Source of the DNA: Kondoa malvinella
Taxonomy: Eukaryota; Basidiomycota; Agaricostilbomycetes; Agaricostilbales; Kondoaceae
Assembly: GCA_039545315.1 (NCBI GenBank)
Contig: BCIM01000001.1
Coordinates: 3,071,783-3,135,782, forward strand
Length of the DNA: 64,000 nucleotides
Reading direction: 5' to 3'
Made by a program: the position numbers and the translations under genes. The notes beneath the pieces are model-generated. The model was not told where the DNA came from, did no database searches, and worked only from the letters and a program-made list of their open reading frames with translations. Below, one piece after another: positions 20,876 to 30,737 of this stretch (positions are counted from its first letter, which is position 1; each line of letters starts with the position of its first letter).

Positions 20876-23552
20876 TCAGCTTGAGCAGAGCAGGCAAGCT
20901 GTTCCAACTGACCTTCTCAAGCCGTCAATGTCTTCATCGCTAGTGATGACATTGACTGCCGCACCACCTCTACCGTATCCGCTTGGCGCAGCGCTCGAGA
21001 CAGAGTGAACGTAAGCTTCCACCGAAGGAGGAAGATCAAAGTTGATGACCAGCGGAACTTGGTAGAGGTCTGACATAGTGCGACAAAGAACGTCGTAGCT
21101 GTACATCCAAGCAGCTGATCATCAGATTTGCACTGACAAGAGCATGCCGAGGACGTACATGACGAGACATTTCTTCAATGCTTTGCCAGACATGTGAGGC
21201 GAATTAAACTTGGACATGATGCTTGAACGAGCGGAAGCGCCCATATCGCCGTGCTAGAACAGACTGAGCCCAATGAGCGGGTGATGAAAAGTGAGAACTT
21301 ACCAAAGCCAAAGCATCGATGCCTCGACTAGTCAAGCGGTAGGAGACAGCTTCAACAGCCTCGATCGATCCACCTGTGAGGTCATCACATCTTTTAGCTT
21401 CGCAAATGTCCGAGACGCTAAGACCCTCACAATAGATGACAATCTGGTTCGTTTGTACATCCTCGACCAAATCCGTCACTGCTTCCAACTTCCACGCCTG
21501 CTCCCCCGGCCCATTCATCGAGCCTTGTGCACGGTTAGCAATAGCTACATAGAGAAAGTAATGGCGAGTTCCCTGCAAAACCGATTCAATGCCGCTGGAT
21601 GATCGGGATGCACCAGGTCGACCGACAGTGCTGGTTGGTGTTTTGCGGACTAAGACGCGGACTGGTTCTCGTAATTGCAAGCTGGAAGCCATAGTGAGGA
21701 GTTCTGGAGACATGACTCGACCAAAGATGGCTGTTTGACGAACGACCCTAGGACCAGACGAGTTGGAAGTAGTGCGTTCTCGATCTGCATCGCCAAAAGG
21801 ATCAAAGACTTTCGAGACGGATGTAGAAGGTGGCGAGACTGAAGGGAGCAGACGCATGATGTTGTAGACGAGGTCGGACTGTTGCTGATTTACCAGAGCG
21901 TCGGCTTCATCCAGCACGAGCAGTTTCGGACCTCCTTCATATCCCAAAGCCCGCATCGCCAGCAAATCGAGTACAGTTTGAGGTGTTCCAATCAAGACAT
22001 GTGGTCTTGAGCGTTGCAACATTGCATGGTCTTCACTTGCAGAAGAAGAAACTGCCAATCCTGATCGGACTCCAAGTGATGATCCGAGCTGTTGGAAAAT
22101 CTGATGCGCGAAAGAGGCGGCTTCCACATTCGCCGTAACGACGAGAACAGAAACCGAGTTTGATGGAGGTGCAGTGGCGCATAATTGCACTGCTGGCAGA
22201 GCGTAAGAGATGACGCCTTCGAGTGGTGTGCTGACTTGAGCGACGATGTCTTCACCAGCTTGCAAGATACATGGTATTGCTTTGAGCTGTATCTTGCTTG
22301 GTGAGGACAAGGCAGAGATGCGAAGAAGTGACTGGAATAGTTGGGCTGAGATCAATGGCGAGATGCAGTTCCATTTCTGTTGCAAGATGGACAAATTGGT
22401 TTCGTAGTCGGAAATTTGGGATCGATTGCCGCTCGTCATGATCGAGGGCTAATCACAAGATCAGCTTTACATTGACCATCCATAGCCGACTCACATCGAG
22501 ACTGATGCTTCTATCGGTCAAAGGTGGACGCGGCTTAAAAGCAGGCGTTGCAGCAGATAGCTTTTGCTCGGGCTGATTAGCGACAGGCGAACTTTGCGGG
22601 CGCTGCACTCCTAAGCTCTGCTGGTGTTGAGAAGCTTGAACCGAAAGCAATTGCGCAACAGTACCGCTGAGAGAGGAGATTTGCGAAGACAGCTGTCGAA
22701 TCGTCTCTTGATTGCCTCCGTCGTTGTTAAGCACGCCAGTAATGATAGAAGCTGAGACGTCAGACCCATTTTGAATGCGAGATGGACCGCCGGCGGAGGA
22801 TGCTGAAGAGCCAGGTGGACCAGATGTAGCTTGACGTTGAGCTCTGAGCAGAAAGTCGACATCGGTGCGAAGTGATGCGACTTGAGCGGTGAGATCTCGA
22901 AGAGGGAAGAGGGAGAATTCGACACGGATGAGGCGACTGATCAATGTTTAAGTCATCAATCTGAAGAGAGAAAAGACGAGACTGCTCACTCAAGAAGATC
23001 TCGCGCGAAAGGATCATTTGGCGAAAGTCCGGTTTGAGGCGTCTTTGCAGCTAGCTCGACCTTGCTTGGGTGAGCAGCTTGACTACTAGCATGCAGGCGA
23101 GCAGGTGTCGGCAGTGAGGAAGTCGATTTCGGCAAAGAGTGCAGCTCAACAGCAGGACTTTCAGGTCGGTTTGCGGCAGAATCAGTGGTAGCTGTCGTGT
23201 TTGAAGTAGTGCCAGAAGACGATGCAGACATTTGAAAGGTGTCTGAAGAAGTCTTGGAATCCACCTCGACTTGCAAATCATTCCCTTCAATCCCCCAAGC
23301 AGCCAAGCTCTTTTCCCTAGTCAGAGGCGTAGTAACAGACCATTGACCCGTCGTCACACTCTTGCGTTTCTCTCCCAAAGCTGGCCTTTGTGCAGGCGAT
23401 GGTAGATAGCAGCCATTTGCAAAGCTGCCGACCGCTGCGAACGAGTCTCCAAACGTTTGATCGTTCAAGTCTGCCTCTGAAGCAGCGCTGGGAGAGCCTG
23501 CTCGAGACTCTTCGTCTTGCGAAAAGGGCAGACGAGGTGATGCGAAAGCCAT
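20876..23552 (-). CDS. DEAD-box-like pseudohelicase with long N-terminal extension
   Basis: Protein with the two-RecA-domain layout of an eIF4A-type DEAD-box helicase but eroded catalytic motifs. The first exon (MAFASPRLPFSQDEESRAGS...) and a second (DRLIRVEFSLFPLRDLTAQVA, then Gln/Ser-rich) form a roughly 340-residue extension, joined by a phase-matched intron to the helicase part starting MTSGNRSQISDYE. Motif I reads AQVSTPLEGV instead of AxxGxGKT, Ia reads TANVEAAS, motif III reads AIFGRV instead of SAT, and motif VI reads HSVSSAAPSGYGRGG instead of HRxGRxGR. Motif II DEAD (LVLDEADALV) and the Q-motif Gln remain. ATP hydrolysis is unlikely; an RNA- or protein-binding scaffold role is inferred. 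The C-terminal exon end (20876) is uncertain. Confidence 0.8.
21344..21580 (-). repeat. Source copy of the inverted helicase fragment
   Basis: Internal part of the helicase-like exon matching 15293-15512 in reverse orientation. This copy is in frame in the gene, so it is taken as the origin. Confidence 0.85.
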
Positions 23553-23959
23553 GCTTCAATCGAAAAAGGAGGGGTTCCAGATACAACAGCCAAACACTTA
23601 GACACTCAGACAGCCGTACGAGGCAAAAGAAGACAGAGAAAAGTCTGATCACTGCATGACTGATCGAAAGCAAGCAGTAGAAGAGCCCAATGCGCTGCAA
23701 AATCGAGTCGCAAAAAGGACATTCCATTCTTTGTTGTCGAGATACGGTTCCGCCTGCTGTGCTTTCTCTGCCTTTGCGTGCTGTGTGGAAATGCCTGCCT
23801 AGCTGTGCTGCTCGCGATACAGCTGTGTTGGTCGCATTCATGCAACAAGCTGCCATGCTCGCGAATGCTCAAATGCTTTCAGGCCTGTGCTGTACTATCG
23901 AAAGGCACTACAGTTTCATTGTGTCAAGATGTGGTCTTGTTCTCCCTGGTACTGGAAAT
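23553..23959. other. Upstream region of helicase-like gene
   Basis: No gene recognised. A plus-strand frame is open from 23690 to 24187 but lacks domain features and runs into the decayed repeat. Confidence 0.45.
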
Positions 23960-24480
23960 CGCTTTCCCTTCTACTGCTTTCTGGCCTTTATTACCGAAGC
24001 AAGGTCTCGTGCGAACGCTGAGCCTCAATACTTTGTAGCACGTCTTCGGGCTTGGCCTCTCTGGCAGCTGACAGGAATGTCAATGCCATCGTCTACTACT
24101 TTCTGCCTGTCCCATCCAGATCATTGGAGCTTTTCCGTCGCAGTCTCAAATTCTTTGGCTTTTCACGAGAGCAGTTTTGTACTGTAGTTGATATCAGCTC
24201 TGAATCTATGGCCTCTCTGGTGCCATGCGAAAGCTTCCCTTTATCTATCACAAGAAAGAAAATTCTGTCGTCAAACTCAACGTCTGACTCCAGGTTCAAG
24301 GCATATGCCCGACTCTTGCTCTTCAGGCTGCTCATCTATCGTTTCTATGTCCAGTATATTATGTACTCCAGCGATACGGAATATTGCTACAGCGAGGCAG
24401 CTAGCGAGACACAATTGTCTTTGCAAAGACATTGTCGACATCACTGGGGTCACGAGGTATCGACTTTAAAACCGTGTCGA
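23960..24480 (+). repeat. Diverged repeat unit, copy 1 (left part)
   Basis: The sub-segment 23960-24295 aligns by eye with 25830-26150, sharing for example CAATGCC(A/T)TCGTCTACT and CTCTGAATCTATGGC. The sub-segment 24296-24470 aligns with 27098-27260, sharing CCTGACTCTTGCT-like and ACAATTGT...GACAT(T/G)GTCGAC blocks. Frames are disrupted relative to each other, so this is a decayed copy of an unidentified gene or element. Confidence 0.65.
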
Positions 24481-24665
24481 TGTATATCGTATGTTGAGCT
24501 ATCAAGTCATCCTTGCGATGCTGCTCTATCACTGATTTTAGTCTTTGTTTTTTGATCGGCTTGACCAATAACCAGCACTTAATCCAGCATCTTGCCAGCG
24601 TCGGAAGCACCTTCGCCAGCTAGAAGTCCCAAAGTAGAAGCCTTGATTCAAAACACATCAGGAAC

Positions 24666-25211
24666 ATGGGCGAGAAACCCGCCAAAGCGACCGAGCCTCA
24701 GCGTCCCGCGAGAGGACACATCAGCTCTCGCATCCTCCTAGGCATCATCTGGAGTCTTACTATCATCGGCTTTCTCTCGTCAATCTGAACAATTCCTGCT
24801 CTCGTTTTCGAGCAGTTCGATTTGTTGCCAGCCGTTCCCGCTTGGGTCAATCTTTGTCAACCAATCATCACAGTCGCTCTTGCAGTCCTCATCAGCGATC
24901 CAATTGTCACTGCTGCTGGAATTCAGCTCCATCTACTGTCTACCACGCGTCTCGCTATGACGGTATATGTATGGATCATCATGGCTTTTTGGACCTCTTG
25001 CCTGTTTTTGCAACACTTCGTTGGTCACACAATCGAATACAGCGGGACTAAAGGCAAAGACCATTTTTTGATAATTGGTCTAGTTGAAGGTATTGCTGTG
25101 CTTGTTTGTTGGGGGATTTTTGTCGAATGCTGGACTGAGGGGCGTGTCTTCATGAAGAAATGGGTCGACGCTGCTTGGAGAACAGAGCAAAAGTCTGTAG
25201 GCCGTTCATAG
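24666..25211 (+). pseudogene. Membrane-protein ORF interrupted by one in-frame TGA
   Basis: A 182-codon frame reads from MGEKPAKATEPQRPARG to the stop after EQKSVGRS. One TGA interrupts it at about codon 41, directly after LLGIIWSLTIIGFLSSI. Both parts are in the same frame and both are hydrophobic: one TM before the stop and about three after it (IITVALAVLISDPIVTAAGI, VYVWIIMAFWTSCLFL, LIIGLVEGIAVLVCWGI). The pattern resembles small four-TM fungal membrane proteins of unknown function. I found no GT-AG intron that removes the stop and keeps this frame. It sits between two halves of the diverged repeat. Confidence 0.55.
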
Positions 25212-25661
25212 GCTCATGGACGCAGTCCCACCAGGTATGGTCTCTCAACACAGCTCATGCCACGCGACTGAAAACCTTCCAAAGTCTCTTTGCGACGTTC
25301 ACTGTACACACACCATCCAGAATCAACGATACTAACACTTTCCTTCATCTCGTATCCCCATTTGCGCATGTACAATTTCATTATCCACCAATCAATTGAG
25401 TAAATCAGCACTTCCAGCATCCACTTTTTTACTCTACCGGCTATCACATCTCCATTGTTCTGCCACTGTGTCATTACATTCACCATGATCTCATCCAGCA
25501 ATCGTACGCTGACTGCAACCAGCATTATTCACCAAAATCATCCAGCATCTACTTCATTCCACCAGTCACTCAATACACCTCTCACTTTTCTCGCAAGACC
25601 TCTTGTGTCAGCTTACCTTTGGCTCAATATCACCCTCAAGTCAATGCTGCTTTCGTCCACT

Positions 25662-26290
25662 CCACTTTCACAATGTTGCGACTCGAAACCTAGACAGATA
25701 AATTCTGCTTCACCCGCTGAAACTCCTCCTGCGTGTACTACTCGAACCAGATGGCAGGGATTATGCTGTAGTTAGCCAGCACTTGAAGGGAAAGCTTCGA
25801 GCGGTTACAGGTGCCTGGATCGCTCATTTCTGCTTTCCACTGCATCTGGGCTTTTATTCCGAACAGCAAGATCGTAGCATGTCTTCGTGCTCGGTCTCTG
25901 TGGCAAGTGTAAAGAAGTATCGTCAATGCCTTCGTCTACTGCTCGCTGCCTATCCTTGTCCGGAACATCGGAGCTCTTTCGTTGCAGTCACAACTCATCG
26001 GCTGTTCATCGAGCCCACTATTGTTTTGAGGTAGATAGTGGCTCTGAATCTATGGCTATTCCCTTGCCAAGCGAAATCCCTCCCTTTGTTCACCAGGAGG
26101 AAGATTCTTGTCTTGAATCCGTCGGGGACTCTCAAGCCGAGGTCCGCGACACTGTTGCTTTCTCAACTTCGATCATCTCTTCATCTCTTGCCATGTCTCT
26201 TAATAGCCAGTCTCAGGCAATTCATGCCGTCGGGTTTCTATTGCTCTTCAAGGGCTCAGTGCTAACGCTCAAAGCAGCCTTCTTCGCAGG
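25662..26290 (+). repeat. Diverged repeat unit, copies 1 (right part) and 2
   Basis: 25690-25830 aligns with 27280-27420: both contain GAAACTCCTCCTG, ACCAGATGGCA and GTAGTTAG, plus a GGTGC(C/A)-rich end and TTTCTGCT. 25830-26150 aligns with 23960-24295. The order implies the tail of one unit followed by the head of the next. Reading frames are broken relative to the 27-kb copy. Confidence 0.65.
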
Positions 26291-26940
26291 ATAGATTGAT
26301 CCGCGGTCGACCATACACTACAGTCGATAACGCCGCCGCACCAAAGAATGCTGTCGGCTATAAGAATGTACGTCTCTTCAAAGACTTTGAAAGAAAAACG
26401 CTGATGTACCGACGATGTTGCAGGCTAAGGTATGCTGATCATCAGGTCAGGTACCTCGTTCCTAACGAAATCTTCAGGCGCAAGGTTGGGTCGACGAATG
26501 TCCACGATGCGATCTTTTGTATCCGATGCAAATGGATGGCATATACAAGAAGTCATGGCCAACGCTACAGCCAGGACAAGATGCGACGGCTCGCCGTATC
26601 GTCCAGAGCAGGTACTCAACGTTAGATGGTACAAGGCTGCTACCGCGAGTCACTTTCCTGCTCCTTTTAACCAGCTGACAAGAATTATCCACAGTCATAG
26701 CACTAGAGCTCAGACGAAGGTTGCCTTCACGGCTCTCAATACGCAGCATACTCCTGGCGTATATAGCACGACATCAACCTCGTCGGTTGCTCACAGTGGA
26801 CATCTAGCTCACGCGCAGCCTGTACGTCTGCGTTCGTTGCCGATTTGAGCGCGATCTAAGACGGAGCTGCGCAGACTACAGGCACTGTAAATGCTGCTGT
26901 TCCACCCTTAGCTCACGTTGCTGCGCCTCAGCCAACCGGA
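26291..26940. other. Low-information stretch between repeat copies
   Basis: Only weak, overlapping frames; no recognisable domain. It may contain further decayed parts of the repeat. Confidence 0.4.
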
Positions 26941-27754
26941 GTGCTGTATTTCACCCATAAACCTTACCGGAAGATTCTTGAGACCGACGCAGAATATCAA
27001 CTGAGCATCAGTCAGGTGAGTACACAGGAACAGTCTTACCGTGACATACTGAAGGTCGCTCCCGATCTGCAGAGAAAGGTCAATCTCTGGCTTCGCAGCT
27101 ATGGCCGATGCCTGACTCTTGCTACTCAGGCTGCCAATCTACCGCTTCAATGTCAGGGATGTCAAGTACTACAATGCTACCGGGATATTGCCCCAGCGAA
27201 GCACAATTGTAAAAAGAACAAAGACAATGTCGACTTCACCGGTGTCACAGAATATCGGTGGTACAAGCCCAAAAAGATTGATTCTGCTGCATCAAATGAA
27301 ACTCCTCCTGAATGTATTGGACCAGATGGCAAGAATTATGCAGTAGTTAGACCCGAGGCAGAGGGAAACCTTCGAGTGGGTGCAGGTGCCTCAATCGCTT
27401 GTTTCTGCTGATTTTTGCCGGCAGGTGCATGACAAGAGGGTAGGATCGTATTCAATTCGAAATGCACATTGCTGATGTACGAACAAGAATCAATTGTGGA
27501 AGTTACGTTGCAAGTTCTGCGGAGCAATAGGCCCACACAGAAGAATCACGTCTGGTCCACACAAGCGCCCAGACAATGGGCAGTTATGCACCCTCGGTGA
27601 TCATCAGAGAGTCGGATATCCAGAAGATTTGCAGAAGTGGATGCATGAGGATGGTCTCATCTGGTACCAAGATAAACCTCTTCCCACTCACAGCTGTAAG
27701 TGGAATACGGCTCTCCATATTAGAGCGCTGAAGAAGTACTGCAGGATCTGTTGA
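26941..27754 (+). pseudogene. Cys-rich ORF remnants, best-preserved repeat copy
   Basis: Two plus-strand frames, to 27411 and 27494-27754. The first holds CQGCQVLQCYRDIAPAKHNC and VDFTGVTEYRWYKPKK, ending ASIACFC. The second holds CKFCGAIGPHRR and LPTHSCKWNTALHIR. Neither begins with a clear ATG, and they may be exons of one Cys-rich protein or relics of it. The first frame is the best-preserved member of the repeat seen at 24.0-24.5 and 25.7-26.3 kb. No family recognised. Confidence 0.4.
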
Positions 27755-27979
27755 AGCGGCGGCGTGAGTTCAAGCTACAGCGCTGAAAGCTCGCAGACAT
27801 GGACCTTTATGCTTCTCTTCTTTGTACCATAACATTTAGATTTCGATACCAGCTTTCATGTGTATACCTAGATCAATCTGTCAACTGATATACCCTTCTG
27901 GGGCTGATACCTGGCCAATCGCGTGAACTCAAGATAGAACTTTGAATTTGGTTACTTGAAGAGTGGAGATCTGCTTGGG

Positions 27980-30332
27980 ATGCCAGTCGCCTTTCATCTA
28001 GGCACGCCTTCGGGCAGCAAAGGACATCGGGATGGCACAGCGCCAACCACCTATCGACATTTGCATTCGTCTGGAAGCTACAATCATCCGTCGAATCCGC
28101 TTCGATGCATTGCCCTAGCAGACCTGGATTCGGCGTATGCTCAGTTCGAAATGGCAAGGCTCGGGATAGACAGAAATGTACCCTGCGCTGTACAGCAATG
28201 GCAAGGTACGATAGGGATACTGCGTCTAGTCCGAGACTTATAAGCGTTCAGGCTTGATTGCTATCAATTACGCTGCAAAAGCATACGGCCTGAACAGGCA
28301 TGTTACGCCTGAAGAGGTATGTGGCTCTCACAGAGTGCCCCAGTGATCTGATGTTGTTTGCTAGGCGAGGAAGAAATGTCCAGATAGTCAGTCTGTCGCG
28401 TGAGCAATGCTTCGTCCCTGATCTTGCTCTAGTCGTTATTGTACACGTAGCAACACTCAAAGACGGTGATACTGAACCAGGCTATCATCCCGATGCGAAC
28501 TATATGACACACAAGATCTCATTGGAGTACTACCGTAGAGAGAGCCGACGTGTTCTGGAAGTCTTCTGCGAGCTTTGTCCTGTCGTTGGTACGCTCCGAG
28601 TCGTTATGTACCGACCGAACTGACACATGTAGCAGAAAAGGCATCTATTGATGAAGCCTTTTTCGACTTTACCGAACCGGTGCGCAAGCTTCTCCTCGAA
28701 CGATACCCCTACCTTGCTACTATACCGAAAGATGGCATTGATGCTCTTCTTCCACCCGCACCTCAAGGAGATCATTTCCACAATGTTGGTCTGGTTGTAC
28801 CGATCAATCCGCCTGTTGAGGTGAAAGAAGAAGATGAGAAAGGCAAAGGTCGCGCAGTAGAAGATCCACCAACCACTTGGGCGGACATAGCACTCTCGAT
28901 CGCGGCGGAATTGATGCAAGCTTGTCGAGCGGAAGTCAAGAAGCGGCTGGATTATACCGTGTCAGCTGGTATCGCGCGTAATAAGGTATACTTCTCGTGA
29001 TCTATGTGCTCACTTGCTTACATATTGGTCGACAGAGTTTGGCCAAACTAGCAGCTGGACATAACAAGCCCGATGGACAAGTGAGCTGCGGATATGTGGG
29101 TATGAGAGCATGCTGACTCGGGTGTGAAGACGATATTGCGAGATGCAGCGATATCGAGCTTTCTCCAGCCCGTCAAATTTCAGAAACTGCGCTGGTTAGG
29201 TGGTAAGCTAGGCAAGCAAGTGGCAGATCTCTTCCAGGCAGAAACTTTCGGTGACTTATGGTGAGAGTCAAGAATTCGCTTGTACTGCTTCGCTAACGTT
29301 TGACATAGGACTGTGAGCTTGAAAGACATGCAAGACAAGATAGGAGAGGAGAATGGCATGTGGTTGTGGGAAATTATCCGAGGGGTAGATTTTACCAAAG
29401 GTAGGCCTACCATCGATTCAGCTGATCCCAAATTGATGTATTCTCAGTCGAGGAAGGCAAGATCCATGTCAAGTCTATGATCTCGTCCAAATTCTTTGCA
29501 CCTGCTCTTGTCAAATGGGAGGAGTCTGTAAGTCGTTCTAGCTTTCCCTAGGTTCAGATGCTCAACTGGGTGCCAGACATACTGGCTCAACATGCAATCT
29601 TCTGAATTGATGGTCCGTCTTCTGGAGGCGAGAGATCGCTGTCCCAACGTCTGGCCGAAAACCTTGGCTATGGGCTATCGCTCCTCATTTACCAACTATA
29701 AACACGAAACGCGACAGATGGGCTTTCCCTATACCTCCAATTTGACAACCGAATATGTCCTCAAATACGCGGAAAGACTGTTGCGCGAATTCGTCGGATC
29801 TCGCAAAGGCTCTGGAATGCATCCTGATCTTGGTTTCTGCACTGGCCTCAACTTGCGCTTCCAAGATCTTGAACGGATTGAACCTGGCCAGACAGCTATA
29901 CAAGCCTTTTTCAATGGTCAAAGCGGCAGTCCGCATAAATTTAGAAGGGAGCAAAGCGTGCTTGTCAAAAAGGAAGAAGTAAAAGAGGAAGAAGCGGACA
30001 TCAAATCAGAGGCTCTTTCTGGAACAACCTTTGAAATCGACTACGTCTGCGGCAAGTGTGCTGAATTGATCTGCTCGTCTGTACAAAGAGAAGATACCAG
30101 CTCGGACTTTGATGCTTGGGAAGAGCAGGCTATTAAGCGTTTGAAGCAAGAACACGATGATTATCACTTTGCGAAAGACATGCATAGCAAGTCGAAAATC
30201 GTTCTAGGCTCCGAAAGCGGGAGAAAGCGAAAGAAAGGCGACCGAGTCAAGCTAGAGGAAGATGTGGATATCAAGCCAAAATTGAAGAAGTCGAAGCGGA
30301 CGCTCTCAGGTTTCTTTGCTCAGCCAGCATGA
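27980..30332 (+). CDS. RAD30: DNA polymerase eta (Rad30-type Y-family)
   Basis: Translesion polymerase that copies past UV photoproducts; nuclear. Spliced exons give CIALADLDSAYAQFEMARLG (first catalytic Asp), PCAVQQWQGLIAINYAAKAYG, HKISLEYYRRESRRVLEVF, then EKASIDEAFFDFT with the SIDE catalytic pair, YTVSAGIARNKSLAKLAAGHNKPDGQT, RWLGGKLGKQVADLF, and a little-finger region. The C-terminus has a UBZ-like C-x2-C (YVCGKCAEL) followed by QEHDDYHFAKDM, then basic NLS runs and a PIP-like end KRTLSGFF. Nine or so introns of 46-50 nt. Start: first in-frame ATG of the first exon (MPVAFHLGTPSG); a further 5' exon cannot be excluded. Confidence 0.9.
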
Positions 30333-30737
30333 GAAGAGCCCGATCGTCGCCATCGCCACACCTCCACCCAAGGCCAGGTCAAGCGACAACCGTCCCAAGG
30401 GCGATTCGTACACGTCGGGCTGTCGACGTAGACCTCAATGTCTGTTCTGCTATTCTGGCGGAGTGGCTTCATACACCTTTGTCGCGTGCGACTGCTTGCA
30501 AATACGGTTCTGGGGATTCCGACGAAGTCTGAGGAATCAGGACAGCAAGCATTCAGAATGTCGAGATCGTGAGTCGCGATTGTCGCTGTCGTTCGCTTAA
30601 AGCGGTGCTGATGCTCACATGAGTTTCAAGAGCGACGGGTTGTTGAGGGTCTGAATAATATGCACTGCACATCAGGACAGCTGGAAAAGCTGACAGATCA
30701 TTCCAGCCAGGGCGAATTGGCTGTGCTGTGCATTGTT
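30333..30737. other. Convergent 3' spacer
   Basis: Between the RAD30 and ELP2 stop codons; no feature recognised. Confidence 0.5.

Noticed and set aside
20646..20897. Extra C-terminal exon for the pseudohelicase
   Set aside because: A splice can be drawn but the peptide does not look coding; read-through to the stop at 20876 is simpler.
23690..24187. Plus-strand ORF
   Set aside because: Crosses into the decayed repeat with a frame not shared by other copies.
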